Origin: Gammaproteobacteria bacterium
GTDB lineage: Bacteria; Pseudomonadota; Gammaproteobacteria; Steroidobacterales; Woeseiaceae
Assembly (NCBI GenBank): GCA_029861535.1
Contig: JAOTZC010000015.1
Span: 1-55,179, forward strand
DNA length: 55,179 nt
Direction: 5' to 3'
Shown one piece after another: positions 27,649 to 35,469 of this stretch. The position numbers were made by a program, and so were the translations under genes. Each line of letters starts with the position of its first letter. The stretch's first letter is position 1. The notes under the pieces were generated by a model. That model did no database searches. It was not told where the DNA came from and saw only the letters and a list, made by a program, of their open reading frames with translations.

Positions 27649-28089
27649 GTGCTGGCCGTATCTCCTGACGAGATCGATCCGGATTCGCTGCGTCGGCAGC
27701 TTTTCAATCCGCGGGCCGGCGCCTACTGCGGCTTTGAAGGATGGGTGCGTAACTTAAACGACGGCCATGAGGTCTTGCGGCTCGAGTATGAAGCGTACGA
27801 GCCGTTAGCGATCAAAGAAGGGGAAAAAGTTCTGGCAGAGGCGCGTGCCGAATATTCTCTGTTGCAGGCGCATTGTGTGCACCGCACCGGCATGCTCGAA
27901 ATTGGAGATTGTGCGGTCTGGGTTGGTGTCTCTTCAGCGCATCGGCACGAAGCCTTTCAGGCGTGCCGTTACATCATCGATGCATTGAAAGTTCGGCTGC
28001 CAATCTGGAAGAAGGAGCATTACGCCAACGGCGATTCGGGCTGGGTAAATTGTGAGCGCTGTACCGAGCACGGTCAATCAACAACCTGA
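27649..28089 (+). CDS. moaE: Molybdopterin synthase catalytic subunit
   Basis: 146 residues from GTG 27649; GTG 27640, overlapping moaD, is the alternative. The open frame continues upstream through moaD in another frame, but family homology begins only at about AVSPDEIDPDSL. Signature segments: GAYCGFEGWVRN, VHRTGMLEIGDCAVWVGVSSAHR and the catalytic-lysine region VRLPIWKKEHY. Assembles with MoaD into the heterotetramer that installs the dithiolene. Its 3' end overlaps the convergent mocA-like gene by 16 bases. Confidence 0.94.
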   Translation: MLAVSPDEIDPDSLRRQLFNPRAGAYCGFEGWVRNLNDGHEVLRLEYEAYEPLAIKEGEKVLAEARAEYSLLQAHCVHRTGMLEIGDCAVWVGVSSAHRHEAFQACRYIIDALKVRLPIWKKEHYANGDSGWVNCERCTEHGQSTT

Positions 28090-28682
28090 TTCAGCCGCTC
28101 GAGGTCTTCGGGCGTGTCAATATCGATGCGCGCGTTGTCGAAGCGTACCGTCGTAAGCTGAAAATTTTCGTTTTCCAGCAAGTGCTTTGCGCCCTGATCG
28201 CCAGACAGCGTCTGCAGCAATGAAAATGCGGCAGTCGGCATCAATATGGGCGGCCCTTTTACGTTGTCAAATTGCGTCGCAACGATGTTGTCATCAGCGC
28301 CGGACCACGCTGCGATGAGCTCGCGCAGGTGTCTCGTCGTTATCAACGGTTGGTCCGCAAGTATTAGCAATAGCGCGTCGGCGGCATGGGCCAATGCATT
28401 TGCGGCAAGCGCGATCGATGAACCCAGACCACCTTTGTAGCGATCGTTGATCAGCACGAACTGGCACTGTCGATCTGTCGCGCGGCAAACCTCTGACGCC
28501 TTGTGGCCGACCACAATAACCGTGTTATCGGCGCAGCAATCGCGCGCGATTCGGGCGGCTCCGTGCACGAATTTTTCGCCGCGAAAAGTCGCGAGTTGCT
28601 TTGTAGTACCAAAGCGGCGCGACTCGCCAGCGGCAAGTACCACCGCAAATATTTTTGCTTGGGTTGACGCGTCAAATGCCAT
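28074..28682 (-). CDS. mocA: MocA-like molybdenum cofactor cytidylyltransferase / NTP transferase
   Basis: About 202 residues from ATG 28682 (ATG 28700 also possible). N-terminal nucleotidyl-transferase motif VVLAAGESRRFGTTKQL, then LILADQPLITTRHLRELI and KGPPILMP, as in the MobA/MocA family. The arrangement and the KQL after the Gly-rich loop point to the MocA/CTP branch that serves xanthine dehydrogenase-type enzymes; this agrees with the XdhC gene at 13217. It is convergent with moaE, and a purine-type specificity cannot be excluded by eye. Confidence 0.78.
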   Translation of the reverse strand: MAFDASTQAKIFAVVLAAGESRRFGTTKQLATFRGEKFVHGAARIARDCCADNTVIVVGHKASEVCRATDRQCQFVLINDRYKGGLGSSIALAANALAHAADALLLILADQPLITTRHLRELIAAWSGADDNIVATQFDNVKGPPILMPTAAFSLLQTLSGDQGAKHLLENENFQLTTVRFDNARIDIDTPEDLERLNQVVD

Positions 28683-28772
28683 AACAAACAAACATAACAC
28701 TTGCGGCAGCTAAGGTATCTGTGTATTTCTAGCGGTGTACGACAACATGCGACTAGAAATAAGGACCGGCAT

Positions 28773-29237
28773 TTGCACGTTATCAAATCAATAGAAGATG
28801 CCAAAGTGCTCGAGGGAGCAGAGGTGGGGCTCTCCGACTGGGCCATCATCGATCAGAATCGTATTGACCAGTTTGCCGAAGCTACGGCGGATTATCAGTG
28901 GATTCATGTCGACACCGAGCGTGCCTCGAGGGAAATGCCGGACGGAAAGACGATCGCGCATGGTTACTTAACGCTTGCGCTGATTCCGGCGTTAACGAGC
29001 GGCTTTATTGAAGTTCAAAACCTAGCGCGGGCAATAAATTTTGGTGTCAATAAAGTCCGTTTTTATTCGCCAGTGCCGTGCGGCGCGCGTGTCCGTGGTC
29101 GTGCAAAAATTCTGCAGGCACGACGCCGTGCCGGTGCTTTGCTATTGACGTCGGAGGTCCGCATCGAAATAGAAGATGAGCGCAAACCCGCCTGCGTTGC
29201 CGAGACACTGGGCATGTACTTTTTCGACGATGTCTAG
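28773..29237 (+). CDS. MaoC-like (R)-specific enoyl-CoA hydratase family protein
   Basis: 154 residues beginning at TTG 28773, chosen because AAGGA lies 7 bases upstream; a longer frame to ATG 28701 would add an unrelated 24-residue tail. Hot-dog fold with the MaoC active-site motif ATADYQWIHVDTERA (Asp and His of the D-x4-H pair) and KTIAHGYLTLALIP. Related proteins hydrate enoyl-CoA or act in polyhydroxyalkanoate or NodN-like pathways. It follows the mocA start divergently and faces the cysteine synthase fusion gene, seven bases between stops. Confidence 0.85.
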   Translation: MHVIKSIEDAKVLEGAEVGLSDWAIIDQNRIDQFAEATADYQWIHVDTERASREMPDGKTIAHGYLTLALIPALTSGFIEVQNLARAINFGVNKVRFYSPVPCGARVRGRAKILQARRRAGALLLTSEVRIEIEDERKPACVAETLGMYFFDDV

Positions 29238-29244
29238 CACATCT

Positions 29245-30729
29245 TTAACGTTTGTGCAGCCAGCCTGGTAAGTAAGAGTACGGATCGGTATTGACCGACC
29301 GATTCCAGTTGACGTTATTTTTCTCGAGCAGCGTTCGCATGCTGCCATCCTTTAAGGCATCAAAGAACTCAGTCGCTCCGCCGATATGCTCGCCACCGAC
29401 ATAGATCTGCGGGATTGTCCGTAAGCCCGTACGTTCATGAATCGCCGCACGGATATTGCCACCGCGATTTTCTTCTTGATACGCAACGGAATCGAGATCA
29501 ATGGACCGGTAAGGGATTTGGTAATCGGCCAACAGTTTTCGAACCGACCAGCAGAATTCACACCACTCAAGCGCAAACAGCACAACCGGGTTGTCGTTAT
29601 CGTTGGTAGCATCATCCAGGAATGCGATCGCGTCTGCCGTTGCCGGCGAGGTTTCCACATCGTCGGCAGCAACGGCCGGTGGAGCATCAAATCGGTAGTT
29701 TGGCGTAGAGCGCGCGATCTCTTGTTCGTCTTCTGTCATATCCGCCGGAATGTCCTCGAACATCGGCGTGCTCAGATAACGCTCTCCAGTATCCGGCAAC
29801 ATACAGAGAATATTAGCGCCGGGCTCTGCTTTACGTGCGATAGCCATTGCGCCAGCGAGTGTTGCCCCTGCGGAAATCCCAACGAAAATGCCTTCGTCAC
29901 GCGCCAGTGCCCGCGACAAATCGAGTGCGTCGTCACCGGCGATCGGAAGAATCTCGTCGATCAATTTCGCATTGACGACGTCTTCGGTTAGCTTCGGGAT
30001 AAAGTCCGGGCTCCAGCCTTGCATCAAATGCGGTCGAAACAACGGATGGCTGTCCTTTGGAGCACCGTTTTCGCTTCGTTCCTGCGGGATGCCACTGCCC
30101 AAGATTGGTGAGTTGTCTGGCTCGCAAACAATTACCTTCGTTTGTGGACTTTTTTCCTTGAGAACTCGGGATACGCCCTTTAACGTACCTCCGGTGCCGA
30201 AACCGGTGACCCAGTAATCAAGCGTGTCGTCGGCAAATGCCTCGAGGATCTCCGGTGCAGTGGTTCGTGAATGCGCGTCGGCATTGGCCTCATTTTCGAA
30301 TTGACGAACCAGGAACCAGCCGTGTTTTTCCGCCAGTTCGACCGCCTTGGCCAACATGCCGCTGCCTTTGAGCGACGCTGGCGTGAGTACAACCTTGGCG
30401 CCGAGAAAGCGCATCATTTTGCGACGCTCGATACTGAAGCTTTCGGCCATCGTCACGACCAATGGATAGCCTTTGTGGGCGCAGACCATCGCGAGGCCAA
30501 TACCGGTGTTGCCGCTCGTCGCTTCAATAACTGTTTGCCCGGGCCTAAGCGCACCGATTTTTTCCGCGTGTTCGATGACGCCGAGAGCAAGCCGGTCTTT
30601 GACCGAGCCCATCGGGTTGAACGATTCAATCTTGACGTAAACGTTGACGTTATCTGGAGCAATCTTGTTGAGCTTGACGACCGGCGTGTTGCCGATGGTC
30701 TCAAGAATGCTTTGGTAGGGCTTGGTCAT
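29245..30729 (-). CDS. Cysteine synthase-glutaredoxin fusion
   Basis: 494 residues. The first part (about 1-345) is a complete PLP-dependent O-acetylserine sulfhydrylase: TIGNTPVVKLNKI, PLP lysine in NPMGSVKDRLALG (Lys44), TSGNTGIGLAMV, and GTGGTLKGVSRVLKE. An acidic linker (about 346-380) leads to a glutaredoxin domain (about 381-475) with active site EWCEFCWS (Cys390, Cys393), GLRTIPQIYVGG (cis-Pro region) and GGATEFFDAL (glutathione-binding region). The tail ends with SYLPGWLHKR. The second domain may recycle a persulfide or disulfide formed at the synthase, or target the enzyme to glutathione; this is inference. Without the linked domain this would be called CysK/CysM. Confidence 0.92.
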   Translation of the reverse strand: MTKPYQSILETIGNTPVVKLNKIAPDNVNVYVKIESFNPMGSVKDRLALGVIEHAEKIGALRPGQTVIEATSGNTGIGLAMVCAHKGYPLVVTMAESFSIERRKMMRFLGAKVVLTPASLKGSGMLAKAVELAEKHGWFLVRQFENEANADAHSRTTAPEILEAFADDTLDYWVTGFGTGGTLKGVSRVLKEKSPQTKVIVCEPDNSPILGSGIPQERSENGAPKDSHPLFRPHLMQGWSPDFIPKLTEDVVNAKLIDEILPIAGDDALDLSRALARDEGIFVGISAGATLAGAMAIARKAEPGANILCMLPDTGERYLSTPMFEDIPADMTEDEQEIARSTPNYRFDAPPAVAADDVETSPATADAIAFLDDATNDNDNPVVLFALEWCEFCWSVRKLLADYQIPYRSIDLDSVAYQEENRGGNIRAAIHERTGLRTIPQIYVGGEHIGGATEFFDALKDGSMRTLLEKNNVNWNRSVNTDPYSYLPGWLHKR

Positions 30730-30929
30730 CGCTCGGGCACACGGTGTTGTACGATCGTTAAGAATTCGTCAGGAAAAACAGTGACTTTTGCGCACCGTTC
30801 TGGTCTCGGCTGGTGTAAAAAGCATAGCATGGAAAACTGCTGTTGGTGTGCCGAGAGGTGCGCGCGTGACTGTTCTGTTAGATTAGCCCGATCCTGCTGG
30901 GCAGCAAGAAACAACAAGGGAGGAGGGTA

Positions 30930-32561
30930 ATGCAGGGTTTGATGATGGACACGCCACTGACTATCCCGTCGATCGCGGAGCACGTTGCCAAGTTCCACAG
31001 CGATCGGGAAATCGTTTCCGTTACGCTCGATAATCCACGCCACCGCTATAGCTGGGGCGAGGCGATTACTCGTTCGAAGCGCCTAGCAAATGCACTGGAA
31101 AAACTCGGCTTGGAAAAAGGCGATCGTCTGGCAACGATTGCATGGAACGACTATCGTCATCTGGAGATTTATTATGGTGTCAGCGGCAGCGGTCATATTT
31201 GCCATACAATAAATCCGCGACTGTTTCCCGAGCAGCTAATTTTCGTTATTAACCATGCGGAAGATCGATTGATATTCGTCGACCCGATGTTCGTGCCATT
31301 GCTCGAGAAGATCGCCGAAAAAATCGGGCGTGTTGAAGGATTTGTGATCCTGACTGACATGGCGAGTATGCCGGAGACATCGCTGCCGAACGTCTACTGC
31401 TATGAAACTTTGATCGAGGCTGAGTCAGCCGACTACGTCTGGCCGGAACTGGATGAGCGATCGGCGTCGGCCCTGTGTTACACCTCGGGAACGACAGGCG
31501 ACCCGAAAGGTGTGCTCTACAGTCACCGATCGACGATCTTGCATGCATACGCAAGTGTCGGTCCGGATGCGATCGCCTTGTCCAGTATGGATGCCGTTTT
31601 GCCGGTGGTACCGCTGTTTCATGTCAATGCATGGGGCATTCCGTACTCGGCCGGAATCGTCGGCGCGAAACTGATACTGCCGGGGCCGAAAATGGGCGAC
31701 GGCGAGGCACTGTATGAGTTGTTGGACAGCGAAGATGCGACGCTGGCACTTGGCGTACCAACTGTGTGGCTCGCATTACTGCAATACACCGAGAAAGCTG
31801 GCAAGCGACTCGACAAACTTCAACGTACCGTCGTCGGCGGCGCGGCAGTGCCACGATCGATGATCGAGGCATTCCGTGATAAGCACGGTGTCGAGCTTCG
31901 ACAGGGCTGGGGCATGACAGAAATGAGTCCGTTGGGCACGGCAAATTGCCTCAAAGCCGGACTCGAAGACCTGACACCGGACGAGAAGCTCGATCTTGCG
32001 ACCAAAGCCGGCCGGGGTATTTTCGGCTGTGAGCTGCGTATCGTCGATGACGACGGTAATGAGCTGCCATGGGATGGCGTGGCCTATGGCGCACTGCAGG
32101 TTCGCGGACCATGGATTTGCAGCGATTACTACAAGCTTGAAGGTAACGCAGGCTCGCACTCGGAAGACGGCTGGTTTGACACCGGCGACGTTGCGACGAT
32201 CGATCCGCAGGGGTACATGGCTATCACCGATCGCACCAAGGACGTGATCAAGTCTGGGGGTGAGTGGATTAGCTCGATTGAACTCGAAAATACGGCGATG
32301 GGCCATCCCGCAGTTGCCGAAGCAGCCGTCATCGGTGTCGCTCATCCGAAATGGACAGAGCGGCCTCTGCTGATCGTCGTCCTCGTAGAAAATAGCGAAG
32401 TCAGCAAAGAGGAACTGCTAGCTTTCTTCAAAGGAAAGGTGGCCGACTGGTGGACACCCGATGACGTCGCATTCGTCGACGAATTGCCGCACACTGCGAC
32501 CGGCAAAGTGAAAAAGATCGAATTACGCCGCCAGTTTGCGGAATTTGAGCTTTCCGCATGA
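30930..32561 (+). CDS. Acyl-CoA ligase (AMP-forming), medium/long-chain type
   Basis: 543-residue ANL-superfamily enzyme activating a carboxylic acid to its CoA ester. ATP-binding P-loop [19 protein letters not shown] at about 184-202, aryl/acyl site [12 protein letters not shown] near 327, [16 protein letters not shown], and the C-terminal lysine region [15 protein letters not shown]. Closest in appearance to the AlkK / methylmercaptopropionate-CoA ligase group, so substrate could range from fatty acids to short thio-acids. ATG 30930 has a very strong Shine-Dalgarno (GGGAGGAGGG). First gene of an operon with an SDR-like protein and TesB. Confidence 0.9.
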   Translation: MQGLMMDTPLTIPSIAEHVAKFHSDREIVSVTLDNPRHRYSWGEAITRSKRLANALEKLGLEKGDRLATIAWNDYRHLEIYYGVSGSGHICHTINPRLFPEQLIFVINHAEDRLIFVDPMFVPLLEKIAEKIGRVEGFVILTDMASMPETSLPNVYCYETLIEAESADYVWPELDERSASALCYTSGTTGDPKGVLYSHRSTILHAYASVGPDAIALSSMDAVLPVVPLFHVNAWGIPYSAGIVGAKLILPGPKMGDGEALYELLDSEDATLALGVPTVWLALLQYTEKAGKRLDKLQRTVVGGAAVPRSMIEAFRDKHGVELRQGWGMTEMSPLGTANCLKAGLEDLTPDEKLDLATKAGRGIFGCELRIVDDDGNELPWDGVAYGALQVRGPWICSDYYKLEGNAGSHSEDGWFDTGDVATIDPQGYMAITDRTKDVIKSGGEWISSIELENTAMGHPAVAEAAVIGVAHPKWTERPLLIVVLVENSEVSKEELLAFFKGKVADWWTPDDVAFVDELPHTATGKVKKIELRRQFAEFELSA

Positions 32562-32598
32562 ACTTTCAAGAACGACTGCCACAGGCATAGGAGCAAGG

Positions 32599-33348
32599 AT
32601 GGGCGATCCCCTGCGGTTGTACGGGCTAAAAGCCGTAGTAGTTAACGCGGCCGACGGCATCGGCGAAGCCGTCGCGCGTACGCTGGTGAAACATGGTGCC
32701 AAAGTGCTGGCGGTCGACACCAGCAATAGCGGTGTGGAGCAACGGTTCAAATCGGTCAAGGGGGTGGACGGCCTTGTCGCAGACCTGACGCTGCCCGGCA
32801 AACAACCCGAGTTGATCGAAGCCGCCGTCGATAAACTCGGTGGGATCGATATTCTAGTATGCGATTTTCCTCTACAGGCGGAAGCACCGATCAGTGCGTC
32901 TGGTGATGCGCTGGATCAGCTGCTCAGCCGCCGCGCCGATCTGACGATGGCGATTTGTCGTGCCGCGCTGCCGCATCTGCAGAAGAGTCCGTCGGGTCGG
33001 ATAATCAATGTTGGTTTTCTACGCAGCTTGTTTACGGCTGACGGTGGTCCGGCGCTCAATCAGTCGGAGCTGAATCTCGCTTCGATAACCCGAGCCCTCG
33101 CTGTCGAGATCGGCGAGTTTGGTATTACCGCAAATTACGTACAGCCAGGCGCTGTTATGACGCCAGCGAGTCGTGAGGTGTTTCGAAAGAATCACGCGAT
33201 GCGTGACTATTGCATCGCCAATTCTGCCGCACGCCGGCTCGGAGAACCTGTCGATGTGGCAAAGGTCGTGTTATTCCTCGCCAGCGATGACGCGATGTTC
33301 GTCAATGGCAGTGGTATTGCCGTAGACGGCGGCCGCACTGACGCGTAG
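32599..33348 (+). CDS. SDR-fold protein that lacks the catalytic residues
   Basis: 249 residues from ATG 32599 (GGAGCAAGG upstream). The overall SDR pattern is clear: the N-terminal beta-alpha-beta segment, IDILVCDF, GRIINVGF, ITANYVQPGAVMTP, and the C-terminal FVNGSGIAVDGGRTDA. Yet at every landmark the functional residue is missing: the cofactor loop reads NAADGIGEAVA instead of TGxxxGIG, the NNAG motif is CDFP, the serine position is Gly-Phe (139-140), and the YxxxK positions are Leu153 and Glu157 (ALNQSELNLAS). The reading frame is intact and starts 38 bases after the ligase stop. It is therefore probably a non-catalytic SDR, perhaps a structural or regulatory partner; a pseudogene would normally show stops. 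Compare the intact SDR at 43957. Confidence 0.85.
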   Translation: MGDPLRLYGLKAVVVNAADGIGEAVARTLVKHGAKVLAVDTSNSGVEQRFKSVKGVDGLVADLTLPGKQPELIEAAVDKLGGIDILVCDFPLQAEAPISASGDALDQLLSRRADLTMAICRAALPHLQKSPSGRIINVGFLRSLFTADGGPALNQSELNLASITRALAVEIGEFGITANYVQPGAVMTPASREVFRKNHAMRDYCIANSAARRLGEPVDVAKVVLFLASDDAMFVNGSGIAVDGGRTDA

Positions 33349-33360
33349 ATCAGTCGCGGT

Positions 33361-34260
33361 ATGTATTCCGTCCTTGAAGATCTGATTTCGCTGCTTCAGC
33401 TCGAGCGAATCGAAGACAATATTTTTCGTGGCGACAGCCGCGACATCGGCAGCCCGCAGGTATTTGGCGGGCAGGTTTTGGGTCAGGCGCTGTCCGCCGC
33501 ACAACACACGGTTGATAGTCGCGTTGCGCATTCATTGCATGCGTATTTCCTACGGCGCGGAGACATTACGGCACCGATTGTTTATGAAGTCGATCGTGCT
33601 CGCGACGGCGGCAGTTTTTCGAATCGACGCGTTGTCGCAATTCAGCATGGTCGGCCGATTTTGAACCTTGCCGCGTCATTTCAGAATCCCGAAACTGGAT
33701 TGGAGCACCAGGCAACTATGCCAGACGTTCCCGGCCCGGATGGTTTGCAGGCGCTGCATGAATATGCGCAGGATTTGCCGGATTGCGTGCCGATGAAAAT
33801 GCGACGATTTCTTACCGAAAAACGACCGTTCGAGTTTCGACCTGTGCGCCCGATCGACTTCGAAGGGCGGGAAAAACTTCCGCCTATTTTCTACGTTTGG
33901 ATCCGCACAGTCAGCGACATACCGGAGGATCGGACATTACATCAGAATCTGCTCGCGTACGTTTCAGACTACGAGCTCCTCGGCGCGAGCACCTTGCCGC
34001 ACGGTCTGTCATTCATTCGCGAAAACGTAATCATGGCGAGCCTTGATCATGCGCTGTGGTTTCACCGGCGTGTCAAAATTAATCAATGGCACCTGTATGC
34101 GATCGATAGCCCAAATGCATCCGGCGCACGTGGATTTTCACGCGGACATTTTTTTAATCAAGATGGCGATCTAATCGCGTCGACGACCCAGGAAGGACTG
34201 GTGCGCATTGTGGACCCAAAGCGTGCCAAAAAGCGTTCCGACCCCAAAAAGCAGAGCTAA
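33361..34260 (+). CDS. tesB: Acyl-CoA thioesterase II
   Basis: 299-residue double hot-dog thioesterase that hydrolyses medium- and long-chain acyl-CoA. Typical TesB elements: FRGDSRDIGSPQVFGGQVLG at residues 20-40, SLHAYFLRRGD, SFSNRRVVAIQHGRPI, HQNLLAYVSDYELLG and HALWFHRRVKINQWHLYAID in the C-terminal half. Length is close to E. coli TesB (286). It starts 12 bases after the SDR-like gene and ends the operon; pairing a ligase with a thioesterase suggests balancing of free CoA or dismissal of non-metabolised acyl-CoA. Confidence 0.94.
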   Translation: MYSVLEDLISLLQLERIEDNIFRGDSRDIGSPQVFGGQVLGQALSAAQHTVDSRVAHSLHAYFLRRGDITAPIVYEVDRARDGGSFSNRRVVAIQHGRPILNLAASFQNPETGLEHQATMPDVPGPDGLQALHEYAQDLPDCVPMKMRRFLTEKRPFEFRPVRPIDFEGREKLPPIFYVWIRTVSDIPEDRTLHQNLLAYVSDYELLGASTLPHGLSFIRENVIMASLDHALWFHRRVKINQWHLYAIDSPNASGARGFSRGHFFNQDGDLIASTTQEGLVRIVDPKRAKKRSDPKKQS

Positions 34261-34287
34261 CGGCGGCCTCGAAATTGCGATAGGTAC

Positions 34288-34368
34288 AGCGGTGGATGCG
34301 ATGTTGCTCATCGTCATGGCTCGCTGCGCTGCGCCTTACTTCCGATGAACAACATCGCACCCACCGTT
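34288..34368. repeat. Long imperfect hairpin after tesB
   Basis: Bases 34288-34313 pair with 34343-34368; the inner 23-base arms (34291-34313 and 34343-34365) match at 21 of 23 positions. The 29-base loop is G+C rich. No T-run follows on the + strand and few Ts on the - strand. It lies between the convergent tesB and carbonic anhydrase-like genes and could be a bidirectional terminator, an mRNA end-stabilising structure, or one copy of a dispersed repeat. Confidence 0.6.
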
Positions 34369-34394
34369 CTAAATCTCCGATGATCCGGCCGCCG

Positions 34395-34700
34395 TTACAA
34401 CGGCTGAAATTCCGAATTAAAGCGTCTGGCGTTGGCGACGTAAATATCGGCCGACTTTTTTAACATTGCGACCTCTTCGGGCTGGAGCGAGCGCACAACG
34501 TATGCTGGCGAGCCAATGATCAACGATCCGTCCGGGAATTCCTTATTCTCGGTGATTAGTGCGTGCGCGCCGACAAGGCAATTTGCGCCAATGCGGGCGC
34601 CGTTTAGTACCGTGCTACCTGCGACGATAGTCGCGTTGTCAGCTATAAAGTAATTGTCGCCCTCGACCACCGGTCGGCGATCGCCGAGCGAATAAATCAC
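34395..34700 (-). CDS. Gamma-carbonic anhydrase family protein with large internal in-frame deletion
   Basis: 101 residues. The beginning, [20 protein letters not shown], and the end from about [20 protein letters not shown] through [14 protein letters not shown] match the first and last parts of YrdA-type left-handed beta-helix proteins, which are about 175-180 residues. Roughly 75 residues between NATIV (about residue 25) and the next part are missing, including the turns that carry the zinc-ligand histidines. The frame is intact across the join. It overlaps the end of gpmA by 4 bases. It cannot be a normal carbonic anhydrase; it is either a decaying gene or a minimal beta-helix protein. 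Confidence 0.75.
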   Translation of the reverse strand: MIYSLGDRRPVVEGDNYFIADNATIVAGSTVLNGARIGANCLVGAHALITENKEFPDGSLIIGSPAYVVRSLQPEEVAMLKKSADIYVANARRFNSEFQPL

Positions 34701-35440
34701 TTCGACTTGCCTTGCGCCGCAACTGCCGCCGCAGCTTTCGCGACGGCCTCCGGGTCGCCAAGGAACTCACTCGAAATCGGATTGAGATCGTCATCGAGTT
34801 CATAAGAAAGTGGGATGCCGGTCGGAATATTGAAGCCTGTGATTTCCTCGTCGGAAACCTCATCAAGCATTTTGACCAGCGCGCGCATGCTGTTGCCATG
34901 CGCCGCGATTAACACGTTTTGGCCCGCTTTGAGGTCGGGCGCAATCATTTCATTCCAACAAGGCCGAACACGATCCAATGTGAGCGCCAGTGATTCAGTT
35001 GCCGGAAGGTTGTCGACGCCCGCGTATCGTGGGTCGTGCGATGGATGTCGCTCGTCATCGACCTCAAGTTCGGGCGGCGTAATGTCGTAACTACGACGCC
35101 AGATATGCACCTGTTCGTCGCCAAACTTGGCGGCTGTCTCGGCTTTGTTAAGCCCTTGCAGCGCGCCATAGTGACGCTCGTTCAAACGCCAGTCTCGAAC
35201 CACCGGCATCCACATGGCGTCCATTTCGTCGAGCATTATCCATAGCGTACGAATTGCCCGTTTCAGCACCGACGTATAGGCGATATCGAATTCAAAGCCA
35301 AGTTCCTTCAACAATAGGCCAGCATCTTTTGCTTCACTGACGCCTTTTTCAGTCAGGTCGACATCGGTCCAGCCAGTAAACAGGTTCTTTAGGTTCCATT
35401 CGCTCTGGCCGTGCCGGCATAGTACGAGTTTGCCCGCCAT
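34697..35440 (-). CDS. gpmA: 2,3-bisphosphoglycerate-dependent phosphoglycerate mutase
   Basis: 247 residues, as E. coli GpmA (250). Histidine phosphatase superfamily: phospho-histidine motif [38 protein letters not shown], and the second histidine in [14 protein letters not shown]. Interconverts 3- and 2-phosphoglycerate in glycolysis. ATG 35440 has GGAGATAG as ribosome site. It lies 29 bases downstream of the glutamate dehydrogenase stop and shares 4 bases with the shortened carbonic anhydrase-like gene. Confidence 0.96.
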   Translation of the reverse strand: MAGKLVLCRHGQSEWNLKNLFTGWTDVDLTEKGVSEAKDAGLLLKELGFEFDIAYTSVLKRAIRTLWIMLDEMDAMWMPVVRDWRLNERHYGALQGLNKAETAAKFGDEQVHIWRRSYDITPPELEVDDERHPSHDPRYAGVDNLPATESLALTLDRVRPCWNEMIAPDLKAGQNVLIAAHGNSMRALVKMLDEVSDEEITGFNIPTGIPLSYELDDDLNPISSEFLGDPEAVAKAAAAVAAQGKSK

Positions 35441-35469
35441 GCTATCTCCGATCTATTCAAAAAGTGGGA

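Noticed and set aside
28701..28772. Upstream ATG for the MaoC-like protein
   Set aside because: The TTG at 28773 has an AAGGA at correct distance and gives the normal family length.
30271..30930. 219-codon + strand frame antisense to the cysteine synthase
   Set aside because: Fully covered by a well-supported minus-strand enzyme, no family resemblance.
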